Shown: positions 45,719 through 59,663 of the stretch, piece after piece | How positions within the stretch are numbered: the stretch's first letter is position 1 | How the letters are laid out: each line of letters starts with the position of its first letter | From: Symsagittifera roscoffensis | Taxonomy: Eukaryota > Xenacoelomorpha > Acoela > Convolutidae | Reading direction: 5' to 3' | Length of the DNA stretch: 64,000 bases | NCBI RefSeq assembly: GCF_963678635.1 | Contig: NC_087062.1 | Coordinates: 94,403,845 to 94,467,844, forward strand | Notes under the pieces: generated by a model | Database searches by the model: none | Told to the model about the DNA's origin: nothing | Seen by the model: only the letters and a program-made list of their open reading frames with translations | Program-made: the position numbers and the translations under genes

Positions 45719-45786
45719 CATGTCGACTTCTGAGATGGGACCGACACTGTCGATGTTCATTGTTACATTCACCACAACTGGAGGAC
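45719..45786 (-). CDS. Cys-loop receptor exon: beta-1 strand (68 bp)
   Basis: It starts after TGTGTAG in phase 1 and encodes PPVVVNVTMNIDSVGPISEV then DM, with an N-glycosylation sequon (NVT). The donor is ATG|GTAAGT. The 68-bp length again equals the matching vertebrate GABA-A exon. Exons further 5' (signal peptide and N-terminal helix) were searched for by eye to the window end and not found. Confidence 0.9.
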
Positions 45787-46044
45787 CTACACAACAATTA
45801 ACAGCCTAGCTATCAACAACATAAAACCAATAAACAAACTATTTAAACTGATTGAAATACGAAAATAGTCGACCAAGTATTGCCATCACTAAAATAAGAG
45901 AATTTTTTTTGTTTTCATTGATTTTTCGAGTTACGCATACTAGTGACAAGAACTGACCATTTGCACCGAATTCGAGAAATTTTTCCAAACAAATTCGATA
46001 AACCGTTAAAAACAGACTTAAACCACTAAATGAATTGACTCTGA

Positions 46045-46375
46045 AATTTGACCTTACAATTCTTAAGTCCTGATTCAAATATCCCTGGAGAAAAAAAGTA
46101 AAAAAACGCTGGAAACTTTAGACAAATTTTTTCTCAAACTGGATTGATATTACTGAAAAAAGTAGCTTCAGCAAAAATAGCAAAGAAACTTAAGCAGGGG
46201 CACAACAGCGGTTCGCCGTGATGAGCTGTACAGCTCGTATGTTGGTCCTATCCCTCGTGGATAAATGATCTTAACAGTTCTGAAGTGCTGATTCAAATTC
46301 CCCGAAAAAAAAGCAAACAAAACATGACACTTTGAACGCAGTTTTATAATTGGATTGATATTACTGAAACAAAAA
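46045..46375. repeat. Two diverged ~110-bp copies with splice-like edges
   Basis: CTTACAATTCTTAAGTCCTG (about 46053) and CTTAACAGTTCTGAAGTGCTG (about 46269) start similar stretches. Both continue through GATTCAAAT and GGATTGATATTACTGAAA. On the - strand the first has a CTTTTTTTCTCCAG acceptor and a GTAAGG donor around a short FESGLKN-like reading. Exon status is unproven. Confidence 0.3.
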
Positions 46376-46716
46376 ATGGCTAAGAATTGTGCCAGTATAA
46401 TTATGGTGCTATTCTTTGCATAATCACAGTGCCACTTTTCAGTGAAATTCGGACTCCAATTTATTAATTTTGTTTTCACTCATTTAGGACAATTAAAAAT
46501 TACGCGAAAAATACAGGGCCTGTAGCTGAGCATATCTTATCAAATTGAAACTCTTATTTTGCATAACATAGTAAAAAAAAACATAATGCCCGAACAATTA
46601 TCATTTCTACTATATCAAGTACAAACTGATTTTTCAAAAACTTTTGATCGTTCCTTTTTTTTTACTTTTGAAAATCACATCAACTTTAAATTTGGATTAA
46701 ACAAGCAGCTCAATTT

Positions 46717-49700
46717 GGTATAGTAGCCGAAGCCATGGTACTGGGAGAAACCGAAGCCATGGTACAGGGAAATACCGAATCCTTGGTACTGGGAGAAACT
46801 GACGCCATGGCACTGCGAGATACCAAAGCCATAGTAGTGCGAGATACCGAAGTCAAATACAGGGAGAAACAGAAGCCATTTCACTGCAAGATACCGAGAA
46901 CATGGTACTGGTAGATACTGAAACCATCCTGCTGGAAGATACCGAAAACATGGTACTGGGAGAAACCGAAGCTATAGTACAGGAAAGCACCGGAGCCATG
47001 GTACTGGGGAGATACTGCCATGGTACTGGGAGATAACGAAGCCATGATACTTCGAGATATCGAAGCGATCGTACTGGGAGAAACCGACGACATAGTACTG
47101 CGAGATACCAAAGCCATGGTAATGCGAGATACCGAAGCCAAAGACAGGGAGATACCGAAGCCATGTTACTGGGAGATACCGAAATATGTTACTGAGAGAC
47201 ACCGAAAACATGGTACTGGGAGATAACGAAGCCATGGTACTGGAAGATACTTAAAACATCGTACTAAGAGATACCAAAGCCATGGTACTGGAAAATAATG
47301 AAAACATGGTACTGGTAGAAGCCGTAGCCATGGTACTTCGGCATACCGAAGCCATGGTACTGCGAGATACCAGAACCATAGTACTGCGATATACCGAAGC
47401 CATTTTACTGGAGGATACCGAAACATGGTACTGCGAGATACCGAAAACATGGTACTGGTAGATAACGAAGCCATGTTACTGGACGGTACGAAAAACATGG
47501 TACGGCGAGATACCGAAGCCATAGTACCAGGCTATAACGAAGCTATGGTACTTCGAGATACCTAAGCCATGGTACTAGAAGAAAATGACGCCATGGTAGT
47601 GCGAGATACCAGAGCCATAGTACTGCGATATACCGAAGCCATTTTACTGGAGAATACCGAAACATGTTACTGCGAGATACCAGAAACAAGGTACTGGTAG
47701 ATAACGAAGCCATGATACTGGACGATACGAAATACATGGTAATGTGTGATACCGAAACCATGTTTTTGGGAGATACCGAAATATGGTACTGGATGACACC
47801 GAAAACATGGTACTGAGAGATAACGAAGCCATGGTACTGGAAGATACATAAAACATCGTACTGGGAGATACCAAAGCCATGGTACTGGATGAAATTGAAA
47901 AAAATGGTACTGGTAGAAGCCGTAGCCATGGTACTTCGAGATACCGAAGCCATGGTACTAGGAAAAATTGATGCCATGGTACTGCGAGATACCAGAGCCA
48001 TAGTACTGCGAAATACCGAAGCCATTTTACTGGAGGATACCGAAACATGGTACTGCGAGATGCCGAAAACATGGTACTGGTAGATAACGAAGCCATGGTA
48101 CTGGACGATATGATAAACATGGTACTGCGAGATATCGAAGCCAAAGTACTAGGCGATAACGAAGCCATGGTACTTTGAGATAACGAAGCCATGGTACTAG
48201 GTGAAAATGACGCCATGGTACTGCGAGAAACCAGAACCATAGTACTGTTGAAAACCGAAGTCATTTTACTGGAGAATACCGAAACATGTTACTGCGAGAT
48301 AACAGAAACCAAGTACTGGTAGATAACGAAGCGATGGTACTGGACGATACGAAAAAATATGGTACTGTGTGATACCGAAGCCATGGTACTGGAAGATACA
48401 TAAAACGTCGTACTGGGAGATACCAATGCCATGGTACTGGGAAATACTGAAAACATGGTACTGGTAGAAGCTGTAGCCATGGTACTTCGAGATACCGAAG
48501 CCATTGTTTCGAGATACCGAAAACATGATGCTAGTAGATAATGAGGCATGGAACCGGAAGATACGAAAATTTTGGTACTGGGAGATAACGAAGCCAAGGT
48601 ACCGAAAACACTGAAAACTTGGTACTGGGAAATACCGAAGCCATGGTTCGGAGATACCGAAAACATGGTGCTGGTAGATAATGAGGCATGGAACCGGAAG
48701 ATACAAAAAAATATGGTACTGGGAGACAACGAGGCCTTGGTACAGCAAGATACCGAACCCATGCTTCGGAGATACCGAAATCATCGTACTGCTAGATACC
48801 GAAGCCATGGTACTGGAAGATACATAAAACATCGTACTGGGAGATACCAAAGCCATGGTACTGGATGAAATTGAAAAAATGGTACTGGTAGAAGCCGTAG
48901 CCATGGTACTTCGAGATACCGAAGCCATGGTACTAGGAAAAATTGATGCCATGGTACTGCGAGATACCAGAGCCATAATACTGCGAGATACCGAAGCCAT
49001 TTTACTGGAAGATACCGAAACATGGTACTGCGAGATACCGAAAACATGGTACTGGTAGATAACGAAGCCATGGTACTGGACGATATGATAAACATGGTAC
49101 TGCGAGATACCGAAGTCATGGTACTGGAAGATGCATAAAACGTCGTACTGGGAGATACCAATGCCATGGTACTGGGAAATACTGAAAACATGGTACTGGT
49201 AGAAGCTGTAGCCATGGTACTTCGAGATACCGAAGCCATGGTACTGCGAGACACCAGAGCCATAGTACTGCGATATACCAAAGCCATTTTACTGGAGGAT
49301 ACCGAAACATGGTACTGCGAGATACCGAAAACATGGTACTGGTAGATAACGAAGCCATGCTACTGGACGGTACGAAAAACACGGTACGGCGAGATACCGA
49401 AACCATAGTACTAGGCGATAACGAAGCCATGATCATTCCAGATACCTAAGCCATGGTACTAGGAGAAAATGACGAAATGGTACGTCGAGATACCAGAGCC
49501 ATAGTACTGCGAAAAACCGAAGCTATTTTACTGGAGAATACCGAAACATGTTACTGCGAGATACCAGAAACAAGGTACTGGTAGAAAACGAAGCCATGGT
49601 ACTGGACGATACGAAAAACATGGCACTGCGAGATACCGAAGCCATAGTACTAGGCGATAACGAAGCCATGGTACTTTGAGTTAACGAAGCCATGGTACTA

Positions 49701-52700
49701 GGCGAAAAGGACGCCATGGTACTGCGAGATACCAGAACCATAGTACTGTTGAAAACCGAAGCCATTTTACTGGAGAACACCGAAACATGTTACTGCGAGG
49801 TACCAGAAACAAGGTACTGGTAGATAACGAAGCCATGGTACTGGACGATACGAAAAAATATGGTACTGTGTGATACCGAAGCCATGGTACTGGAAGATAC
49901 CGAATACATGGTACCGGGAGAAACCGAAGCCATGGTACAGCAAGATATCAAAGCGATGGTACTGGGAGAGGTAACACCATGGTAATGGGAGATACCGAAG
50001 CCATGGTACTTCGAGATACCGAAGCCATAGTACTTGGAGTAACTGAGCCATGGTACTGCGAGATACCAAAGCCATTGTACTGGGAGAAACTGACGCCATG
50101 GTACTGCGAGAAATCAAAGCCACAGTACTGCCAGTTATTGAAGCCATATACAGGTAGAAACAGACGCCATTTCACTGCAAGATTTCGAGAACATGGTACT
50201 GGGAGATACTGAAACCCTTGTACTGGAAGATACCGAAAACAGTGTACTGGGAGAAACCGAAGCCATAGTACAGGAAAACACCGAAGTCTTGGTACTGGGA
50301 GAAACTGACACCATGGTACATCGAGATACCGAAGCCATGGTACTAGTAGAAAATGACTCCATGGTACTGCGAGATACCAGAGCCATAGTACTGCGAAAAA
50401 CCGAAGCCATTTTGCTGGAGAATACCGAAACATGGTTCTGCGAGATACCAAAAACATGGAACTGGTAAATAACGAAGCCATGGTACTGGGCGATACGAAA
50501 AACATGGTACTGCGTGATACCAGAGCCTTAGTACTGCGAAAAACCGAAGCCATTTTACTGGAGAATACCGAAACATGGTTCTGCGAGATACCAAAAACAT
50601 GGAACTGGTAGATAACGAAGCCATGGTACTGGGCGATACGAAAAACATGGTACTGCGTGATACCGAAGCCATGGTACTGGAAGACACCGAAAACATGGTA
50701 TCGGGGAAACCGAAGCCATGGTACAGCAAGATACCGAAGCCATGGTACTTGGAGATGTCGAAGTCAAACACAGAGAGATACCGAAGCCATTTTATTGGAA
50801 GTTACCAAAAACATGGTAATGGGTGATATCGAAAGCATGGTACTGGGAGATAACGAAGCCATGGTACTGGAAGTTACGAAAAACATCGTACTGGGAGATA
50901 CCACCATGGTAAAGGAAGATACTGAAAAAATTGTACTGGGAAAAGCGGTAGCCATGTTACTTCGAGATACCGAAGGCATGGTACTAGGAGAAATTGACGC
51001 CATAGTACTGCGAGATACCAGAGCCATAGAATTGCGAAATACCAAAGCCATTTTTTGCAGGATACCAAAACATGGTACTGCGGGATACCAGAAACACGGT
51101 GCTGGTAGATAACGAAGCCATGGTACTAGACGATACGATAAAAAAATGGTATTGCGAGATAATGAAGCCATAGTACTAGGCGATACCGAAGCCATGGTAC
51201 TTCGAAATACCGAAGCCAGGGTACTAGGAGAAATTGACGCCATGGTACTGCGAGATACCAGAGCCATAGCACTTCGAGAAACCGAAGCCGTTTTACTGGA
51301 GGATATCCAAACATGGTACTTCGAGATACCAAAAACATCGCACTGCTAGATACCGAAAACATGGTACCGGGAGAAACCTAAAACATGGTACAGCAAGATA
51401 CCGAAGTCATGGTACTAGGAGAGATACCGTCATGGTACTGGGCGATACCGAAGCCATGGTACTTCCAGATACCGAAGCCATGGCATTTGGAGTAACTGAG
51501 CCATGGTACTGCGAGATACCAAAGCCATAATACTGCGAGATACCGAAGCCATTTTACTGGAGGATACCGAAACATGGTACTGCGAGATACCGAAAACATG
51601 GTACTGGTAGATAACGAAGCCATGGTACTGGACGATACGAAAAACATGGCACTGCGAGATACCGAAGCCATAGTACTAGGCGATAACGAAGCCATGGTAC
51701 TTTGAGTTAACGAAGCCATGGTACTAGGCGAAAAGGACGCCATGGTACTGCGAGATACCAGAACCATAGTACTGTTGAAAACCGAAGCCATTTTACACAG
51801 TCAGATAGCCAAGACATTCTATTGGAAGATGCCGAAAACATGGTACTGGAAGATACCGAAAAAATATGGTACTTGTAGAAACCGAAAACATAGTACAGGA
51901 AAATACCAAAACCATGGTACTGGGAGAGATACCGCCATGGTACTTGGAAATAACGAAGCCATGGTACTGATAAATACCGAAGCTATGGTACTGAGAGACC
52001 GTCATGTTACTGGGAGTTACCGAAATCATGGTAATTCGAGATATTGAAGCCATTGTTTTGGGAGAAACCGACGCCATCGTATTGCGCGATACCAAAGATA
52101 TGATACTGCGAAATACCGAAGCCAAACACAGGGAGGTACCGAAGCCATGTTACTAGGAGATACCGAAAGATGGTACTGGGAGATATCGAAGCCATTGTAT
52201 TGGAAGATACCGAAAACATGGTGCTGGTAGATAAGGAATCCATGGAACCGGAAGATACGAAAAATATGGTACTGGGAGAAAACGAAGCCAAGGTACCAAA
52301 AACACTGAAAACATGGTACTGGGAGATACCGAAGCCATTGTTTGGAGATACCCAAATCATGGTGCTGGTAGATAATGAGGCATGGAACCGGAAGATACGA
52401 AAAATATGGTACTGGGAGACAACGAAGCCAAGGTTCCAAAAACACTGACATCATGGTACTGGGAGATACCGAAGCCATTGTTTCGAGATACCGAAAACAT
52501 GATGCTAGTAGATAATGAGGCATGGAAACGGAAGATACGAAAATTTTGGTACTGGGAGATAACGAAGCCAAGGTACCGAAAACACTGAAAACTTGGTACT
52601 GGGAAATACCGAAGCCATGGTTCGGAGATACCGAAAACATGGTGCTGGTAGATAATGAGGCATGGAACCGGAAGATGCAAAAAATATGGTACTGGGAGAC

Positions 52701-54992
52701 AACGAAGCCTTAGTACAGCAAGATACCGAACCCATGCTTCGGAGATACCGAAATCATCGTACTGCTTGATACCGAAGCCATGGTACTGGAAGATACCGAA
52801 AACATGGTACCGGGAGAAAACGAAGCCATGGTACAGCATGATACCGAAATCATGGTACTAGGAGAGATACCGTCATGGTACTGGGCGATACCGAAGCCAT
52901 GGTACTTCCAGATACCGAAGCCATGGCATTTGGAGTAACTGAGCCATGGTACTGCGAGATACCAAAGCCAAAGTACTACGAGACACCGAAGTCAAACACA
53001 GGGAGATAGCGAAGCCATTCTATTGGAAGATGCCGAAAACATGGTACTGGAAGATACCGAAAAAATATGGTACTGGGAGAAACCGAAAACATAGTACAGG
53101 AAAATACCGAAGCTATGGTACTGAGAGACCGTCATGTTACTGGGAGATACCGAAGTCATGGTAATTCGAGATATTGAAGCCATTGTTTTGGGAGAAACCG
53201 ACGCCATCGTACTGCGCGATACCAAAGCCATGGTACTAGGAGATACCGAAAGATGGTACTGGGAGATATCGAAGCCATTGTATTGGAAGATACCGAAAAC
53301 ATGGTGCTGGTAGATAAGGAAGCCAAGGAACCGGAAGATACGAAAAATATGGTACTGGGAGAAAACGAAGCAAGGTACCAAAAACACTGAAAATATGGTA
53401 CTGGGAGAAACCGAAGCCATTGTTTGGAGATACCGAAAACATGGTGCTGGTAGATAATGAGGCATGGAACCGGAAGATACGAAAAATATGGTACCGGGAG
53501 ACAACGAAGCCAATGTTCCAAAAACACAGAAAACATGGTACTGGGAGATACCGAAGCCATTGTTTGGAGATACCGAAAACATGATGCTGGTAGATAACGA
53601 GGCATGGAACCGGAAGATACGAAAATTTTGGTACTGGGAGATAACGAAGCCAAGGTACCGAAAACACTGAAAACTTGGTACTGGGAAATACCGAAGCCAT
53701 GGTTCGGAGATACCGAAAACATGGTGCTGGTAGATAATGAGGCATGGAACCGGAAGATACAAAAAATATGGTACTGGGAGACAACGAAGCCATGGTACAG
53801 CAAGATAACGAGCCCATGCTTCGGAGATATCGAAATCATTGTACTGCTAGATACCGAAGCCATGGTACTGGAAGATACCGAAAACATGGTACCGAGAGAA
53901 ACCGAAGCCATGGTACAGCAAGATACCGAAGTCATGGTACTAGGAGAGATATCGTCATGGTACTGGGCGATACCGAAGCCATGGTACGTCCAGATACCGA
54001 AGCCATGGCATTTGGAGTAACTGAGCCATGGTACTGCGAGATACCAAAGCCATAGTACTACGAGACACCGAAGTCAAACACAGGGAGATAGCGAAGCCAT
54101 TCTATTGGAAGATGCCGAAAACATGGTACTGGAAGTTACCGATAAAATATGGTACTGGGAGAAACCGAAAACATAGTACAGGAAAATACCAAAGCCATGG
54201 TACTGGGAGAGATACCGCCATGGTACTTGGAAATAACGAAGCCATAGTACTGATAAATACCGAAGCTATGGTACTGAGAGACCGCCATGTTACTGGGAGA
54301 TACCGAAGTCATGGTAATTCGAGATATCGAAGCCGTTGTACTGGGACAAACCGACGCCATTGTACTGCGCGATACCAAAGCCATGGTACTGCGAAATACC
54401 GAAGCAAGACACAGAGAGGTAGCGGAGCCATGTTACTAGGAAATATCGAACGATGGTATTCAGAGATACCGAAGCCATTGTATTGGAAGATACCGAAAAC
54501 ATGGTGCTGGTAGATAATGAAGCCATGGAACTGGAGGATACGAAAAATATGGTACTGGGAGACAACGAAGCCATGGTACTGGAAAACACGGAAACCGTGG
54601 AACTGGGAGATACCGAAGCCATTGTAGTGGAAGATACAGAAAACATGGTACTGACAGAAACCGAAGCCATTGTTTGGAGATACCGAAAACATGGTGCTGG
54701 TGGATAATGAGGCATGGAACCGGAAGATACGAAAAATATGGTACTGGGAGACAACGAAGCCATGGTACTAGAAAACACGGAAACCGTGGTACTGGGAGAT
54801 ACCGAAACCATTGCACTGGAAGATACAGAAAACATGGGTTATGGGAGAAACCGAAGCCATGATACAGCGAGATACCAAATCCATGGTACCCGGACATACC
54901 AAAGCCATGGTACTTCGAGATACCGAAGCCATGGTACTGGTAGATAACGAACCCATGGTACTTGAAAATACGAAAAATATGGTAGTGTGAGA
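46717..54992. repeat. 24-bp minisatellite with higher-order structure, 8.3 kb
   Basis: The unit is close to CCATGGTACTGGGAGATACCGAAG, repeated several hundred times with substitutions and short indels. Because 24 is a multiple of 3 and the unit has no stop in any frame, all six frames show long spurious ORFs (octapeptides such as GDTEAMVL and MASVSPST). A 140-bp period appears where a GGCATGGAACCGGAAG block recurs (52242, 52382, 52522, 52662; and 53324, 53464, 53604, 53744; also 48548 and 48688). The two four-fold clusters are 1,082 bp apart, a third level. The array ends at an assembly gap. Confidence 0.93.
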
Positions 54993-55192
54993 NNNNNNNN
55001 NNNNNNNNNNNNNNNNNNNNNNNNNNNNNNNNNNNNNNNNNNNNNNNNNNNNNNNNNNNNNNNNNNNNNNNNNNNNNNNNNNNNNNNNNNNNNNNNNNNN
55101 NNNNNNNNNNNNNNNNNNNNNNNNNNNNNNNNNNNNNNNNNNNNNNNNNNNNNNNNNNNNNNNNNNNNNNNNNNNNNNNNNNNNNNNNNNNN
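54993..55192. other. Assembly gap, 200 N
   Basis: A run of exactly 200 N directly abuts the minisatellite, so the size is probably a placeholder and the true array is longer. Confidence 0.95.
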
Positions 55193-57146
55193 GTTCGTCA
55201 AAAAGCAGTGGCAAAAGGTGAACGCATGCACTGATGCGCTTTGATTTGTCACGAGAGGAATGCTGCGCGTAATCAGTATTTGCCTCTCACTGTTTACTCG
55301 AATTGTCGCATTTTACGAATTATCGCATATCATGAATAGTCGTCTCAAGTTACATCAAATTGGTACATGGTACATCAAATTTAACCCAATTGAGTTGCGA
55401 TCTGGACTTCAATAAAAAACTTCTTGAAAACTTTTGTAGCCAATAAAAAAGACATGGCAGAAGTGATACCGGTATATTGCCTGAACGCCGTCTTTGTGTC
55501 ATTTCAGCTATTATAAAGACAAAAAAATTCTTTTTTCATACATTAATTAAATTTATAATGTTTCGAAGTTTAACTAAGCGCACCAGCCTTTAAATTTTTT
55601 TTTATAAAAGACCGAGAAAATCTGAAAAAAAAGCTCGTTTTCTTAATTTTGTCAGCAAAACAAATGTAATTTTCATACTTTGAGCTGTGTATCTAAACCA
55701 CATTTTCATGATGATCAGGTCACTTAATATGGGGAGGAAATTTGGCTTCGACATTATTATTTTTTTTTGAGAGAGAGAATGTTTAAGGGGCATAAAAGGT
55801 TTGCCTTGTTTCGATCACTATTTAAAAGTTGCAAAACATTCTCAAAGTTGGCTAGAACATTAAAAGTTTTTGCTTCTTAAAGAAACTTTCAGTGAACAGT
55901 CACTCTTCATTATGATTCATCCTAGACTAAAAATATTTTGATTGTTAATTAAACCATTTGCAGCTTGTATTTGCACGCAAAAAAAAAACAGCAAAATTTT
56001 TTAAATAATTAAATTCTTTCTTCTCCGATCTTTTTGTTTGCAAAATTAATTATTCTGGCCGGAAGATTCTGTAAAAGCTTAGAAATTTGACTATCCGTAG
56101 AGAACATTTGAGGAGTGCACGAGAATTATTTCACACATATAGAAAAACAGAATTTTAAAACAATTAGTATAGTATAGGATGTTAGACTAATTCATGTTGT
56201 TAATACCTGCTGAACCATTTTTGTGATTAATTTTCAGTTAGCAACTTCGAACTTACCATGGTTCGCATTCCTTTTGTTGTTCGCATTCTTTTCGTGGTTC
56301 GCAACTAAAATTTTTGTACGGATTGCCAGATTTTTCACACAAAACCGTTTTTGTAGAAAAATTTGCTGCGAGGATACAGACAAATAGTACTCCACAATAA
56401 CCGACCATTGCTGTAACTCAGACCACCAGTTATAAATATTTCACAAAGTAATAATCAGTTTATCAGTTTTTGTCGATTGTTGAAGTAATTTTTAATAAAT
56501 ACAATGAGTAACCGTTTGGTTGGCTCCAGCTACTTTAATTTAGAAATTCCTTAAAAAAGTGTGCAAAAAGCATTAAATTTTAAACTCCTCTTTCAATATA
56601 CATCACATGGTCAAATTAAACTAACAAAAGCCAAATTTTTCAATTGAAATTTGACAATTATGAACTCGATCTAATTCAAAAGCGTCAACGGAGCGATGCC
56701 TTTAAAAGCTGGCTGTGAAGTGTGACTTAAAAACAGTGTGGCATTTGAGATAAAATAGGTTTTACTTTTTCCTTGGGAAAAAATATATGAAAATTTTACG
56801 GAGTAGACAAAATATGAAGTCCGAATTGAACACATTGTAGACTTTTAGACTATGGACGCCGTTCAGATAATAGGAGGCGTCATATGTCAACTATGACAGG
56901 AATATTGAATTAATCGTCCGATGGATAGTCAATAAAATAAACAAAAAATGTTTGAGGGGGGAAAGAATGATAAGAAAAGCCAACTAGAAGTGGTCAGCTA
57001 AACAAATGGCTTCTTGCCTTCAGTGTATCATTCAAATTATATCGAGTTATATCTCAAATCTCAGCCGCAATTGTACTCCAGTCATTTATTGATTTTTGAG
57101 CACCAAGACGTCGTTGGTAAAATTGAAGTGGACTTTTTTCACAGCC
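55193..57146. other. No gene seen
   Basis: AT-rich; short ORFs only. No receptor N-terminal exon could be recognised on the - strand. Confidence 0.4.
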
Positions 57147-59663
57147 AATTTTCCATATGAGAAGTTTCAATCAAACTTGAGTGTATCAGAAAAAAATTGA
57201 AGCGTACAGCCAAGGTGTTTTGTTAATGTGATAAATAGAGTGAAAAAGAAATCGTAATAATCATTTAAAACGTAAACATACTTAACGTAATATAGCTAAT
57301 ATATTTGATCTTATTAATCCGCCGAACACGACGTCATTTCAAAAACAAATAAAAACTTTTTTCTGGTTTCAGGGTTTATTGAAAACCTGCCTGAAAATAT
57401 AAAGCAGGAAAAAAATTGTATCACAATTTGATATCCCATCAGGTGGCCTTGTGCAAACATTTCCATTTTCTATGACTGGGAAAAAGTCTAATACGGTCTA
57501 ATAGCTCCCACGGTTCAATAGTTTTCCCCGATCCTGACAATGTAAATTTTTTTTGCTGATATCCGATACATATATTTGACTCTCGAAAGGATTTTTTATA
57601 CTGACTGTTCTGACCACTTTACAAATTGGCGAGAATTTATGGCGTAGGATCTGATTTTTTTTTCAGTTGATTTCGACTACTTCAAAGAAAGCTCCTAGTT
57701 TTTATTCCTTGTGTATCATATTATAACCCTATTGAGTGTTAAGACTTGGATTCAAAAAATTCAAAACCGTTCTTAGGACCGATAAAACTGGTCTAAAAAT
57801 TTCAGACGAAGTTAAATAATGGTTAGTAAAAATTTGCTATCGCTAAAAATGTGGTTCACTCGCTCTGTGCTGTAATGTTTTTTTTTTTAAAGAATTTTTT
57901 TTGACGCTTACAACCAATCACTTAAGTAAAAAAATCAAACTAGCATCAAAACTTTTAAAGGAATAAGGATAGCCGGTTACTGTGCAAATTTTCCATTTGA
58001 GAAGTTTCAATCAAACTGGAGTCTATCAGAAAAAATTGAAGCGTACAGCCAAGGTGTTTTGTTAATGTATAAATAGAGTGAAAAAGAAATCGTAATAATC
58101 ATTTAAAAACGTAAACATACTTAACGTAATATAGCTAATATATTTGATCTTATTAATCCGCCGAACACGACGTCATTACAAAAAAAAATAAAAACTTTTT
58201 TCTGGTTTCAGGGTTTATTGAAAACCTGCCTGAAAATATAAAGCAGGAAAAAAATTGTATCACAATTTGATATCCCATCAGGTGGCCTTGTGCAAACATT
58301 TCCATTTTCTATGACTGGGAAAAAGTCTAATACGGTCTAATAGCTCCCACGGTTCAATAGTTTTCCCCAATCCTGACAATGTAAATTTTTTTTGCTGATA
58401 TCCGATACATATATTTGACTCTCGAAAGGATTTTTTATACTGACTGTTCTGACCACTTTACAAATTGGCGAGAATTTATGGCGTAGGATCTGATTTTTTT
58501 TCAGTTGATTTCGACTACTTCAAAGAAAACTCCTAGTTTTTATTCCTTGTGTATCATATTATAACCCTATTGAGTGTTAAGACTTGGATTCAAAAAATTC
58601 AAAACCGTTCCTAGGACCGAGAAAACTGGTGTGAAATTTTCAGACGAAGTTAAATAATGGTTAGTAAAAATTTGCTATCGCTAAAAATGTGGTTCACTCG
58701 CTCTGTGCTGTAATGTTTTTTTAAAAAGAATTTTTTTTGACGCTTACAACCAATCACTTAAGTAAAAAAATCAAACTAGCATCAAAACTTTTAAAGGAAT
58801 AAGGATAGCTGGTTACTGTGCAAATTTTCCATTTGAGAAGTTTCAATCAAACTGGAGTGTATCAGAAAAAATTGAAGCGTACAGCCAAGGGGTTTTGTTA
58901 ATGTGATAAATAGAGTGAAAAAGAAATCGTAATAATCATTTAAAAATGTAAACATACTTAACGTAATATAACTAATATATTTGATCCTATTAATCCGCCG
59001 AACAAGACGTCATTTCAAAAACAAACAAAAATTTTTTCTGGTTTCAGGGTTTATTAAAAACCTGCCTGAAAATATAAAGCAGGAAAAAAATTGTATCACA
59101 ATTTGATATCCCATCAGGTGGCCTTGTGCAAACATTTCCATTTTCTATGACTAGGAAAAAGTCTAATACGGTCTAATAGCTCCCACGGTTCAATAGTTTT
59201 CCCCAATCCTGACAATGTAATTTTTTTTTGCTGATATCCGATACATATATTTGACTCTCGAAAGGATTTTTTATACTGACTGTTCTGACCACTTTACAAA
59301 TTGGCGAGAATTTATGGCGTAGGATCTGATTTTTTTTTTCAGTTGATTTCGACCATTTCAAAGAAAGCTCCTAGTTTTTATTCCTTGTGTATCATATTAT
59401 AAGCCTATTGAGTGTTAAAACTTGGATTCAAAAAATTCAAAACCGTTCTTAGGACCGAGAAAACTGGTCTGAAATTTTCAGACGAAGTTAAATAATGGTT
59501 AGTAAGAATTTGCTATCGCTAAAAATGTGGTTCACTCGCTCTGTGCTGTAATGTTTTTTTTTAAATAATTTTTTTGACGCTTACAACCAATCACTTAAGT
59601 AAAAAAAAATCAAACTAGCATCAAAACTTTTAAAGGAATAAGGATAGCCGGTTACTGTGCAAA
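57147..59663. repeat. Three tandem ~837-bp units
   Basis: TTTTCCAT(A/T)TGAGAAGTTTCAATC starts units at about 57149, 57987 and 58824. The units are nearly identical, differing mainly in A or T run lengths and scattered substitutions, so duplication is recent. Each contains TTTCAGGGTTTATTG with an inverted CCTGAAA. Each ends GGTTACTGTGCAAAT. Only the last unit continues into AGCACAG, completing a CTGTGCAAATAGCACAG hairpin. No convincing ORF. Confidence 0.85.

Larger units (their letters stand above)
33407..45786 (-). other. Anion-type Cys-loop receptor gene (GABA-A/glycine-receptor-like), 5'-partial
   Basis: Seven exons (45719-45786, 44554-44780, 39823-39905, 39479-39631, 38577-38718, 34338-34599, 33407-34135) join into 553 codons plus stop with no frame error. 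The product is a pentameric ligand-gated channel subunit of the plasma membrane: extracellular ligand domain, four membrane helices, long TM3-TM4 loop. PAR before TM2 predicts chloride permeation. Ligand cannot be assigned; the QYWRDKRL and GYTSKD segments favour a GABA-A-like branch. Introns are 202, 3977, 760, 191, 4648 and 938 bp. The two largest are loaded with transposons. Confidence 0.9.

Noticed and set aside
46717-54992. Many 60-260-codon ORFs with octapeptide repeats on both strands
   Set aside because: The 24-bp unit is divisible by 3 and lacks stops in all frames, so long ORFs arise automatically. Frames shift at each 140-bp block, and no start, splice site or single favoured frame is seen.
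46717-54992. CRISPR array
   Set aside because: Units are contiguous with no unique spacers, and the genome is eukaryotic.
54987-55252. ORFs through the gap
   Set aside because: They consist mainly of N and have no meaning.
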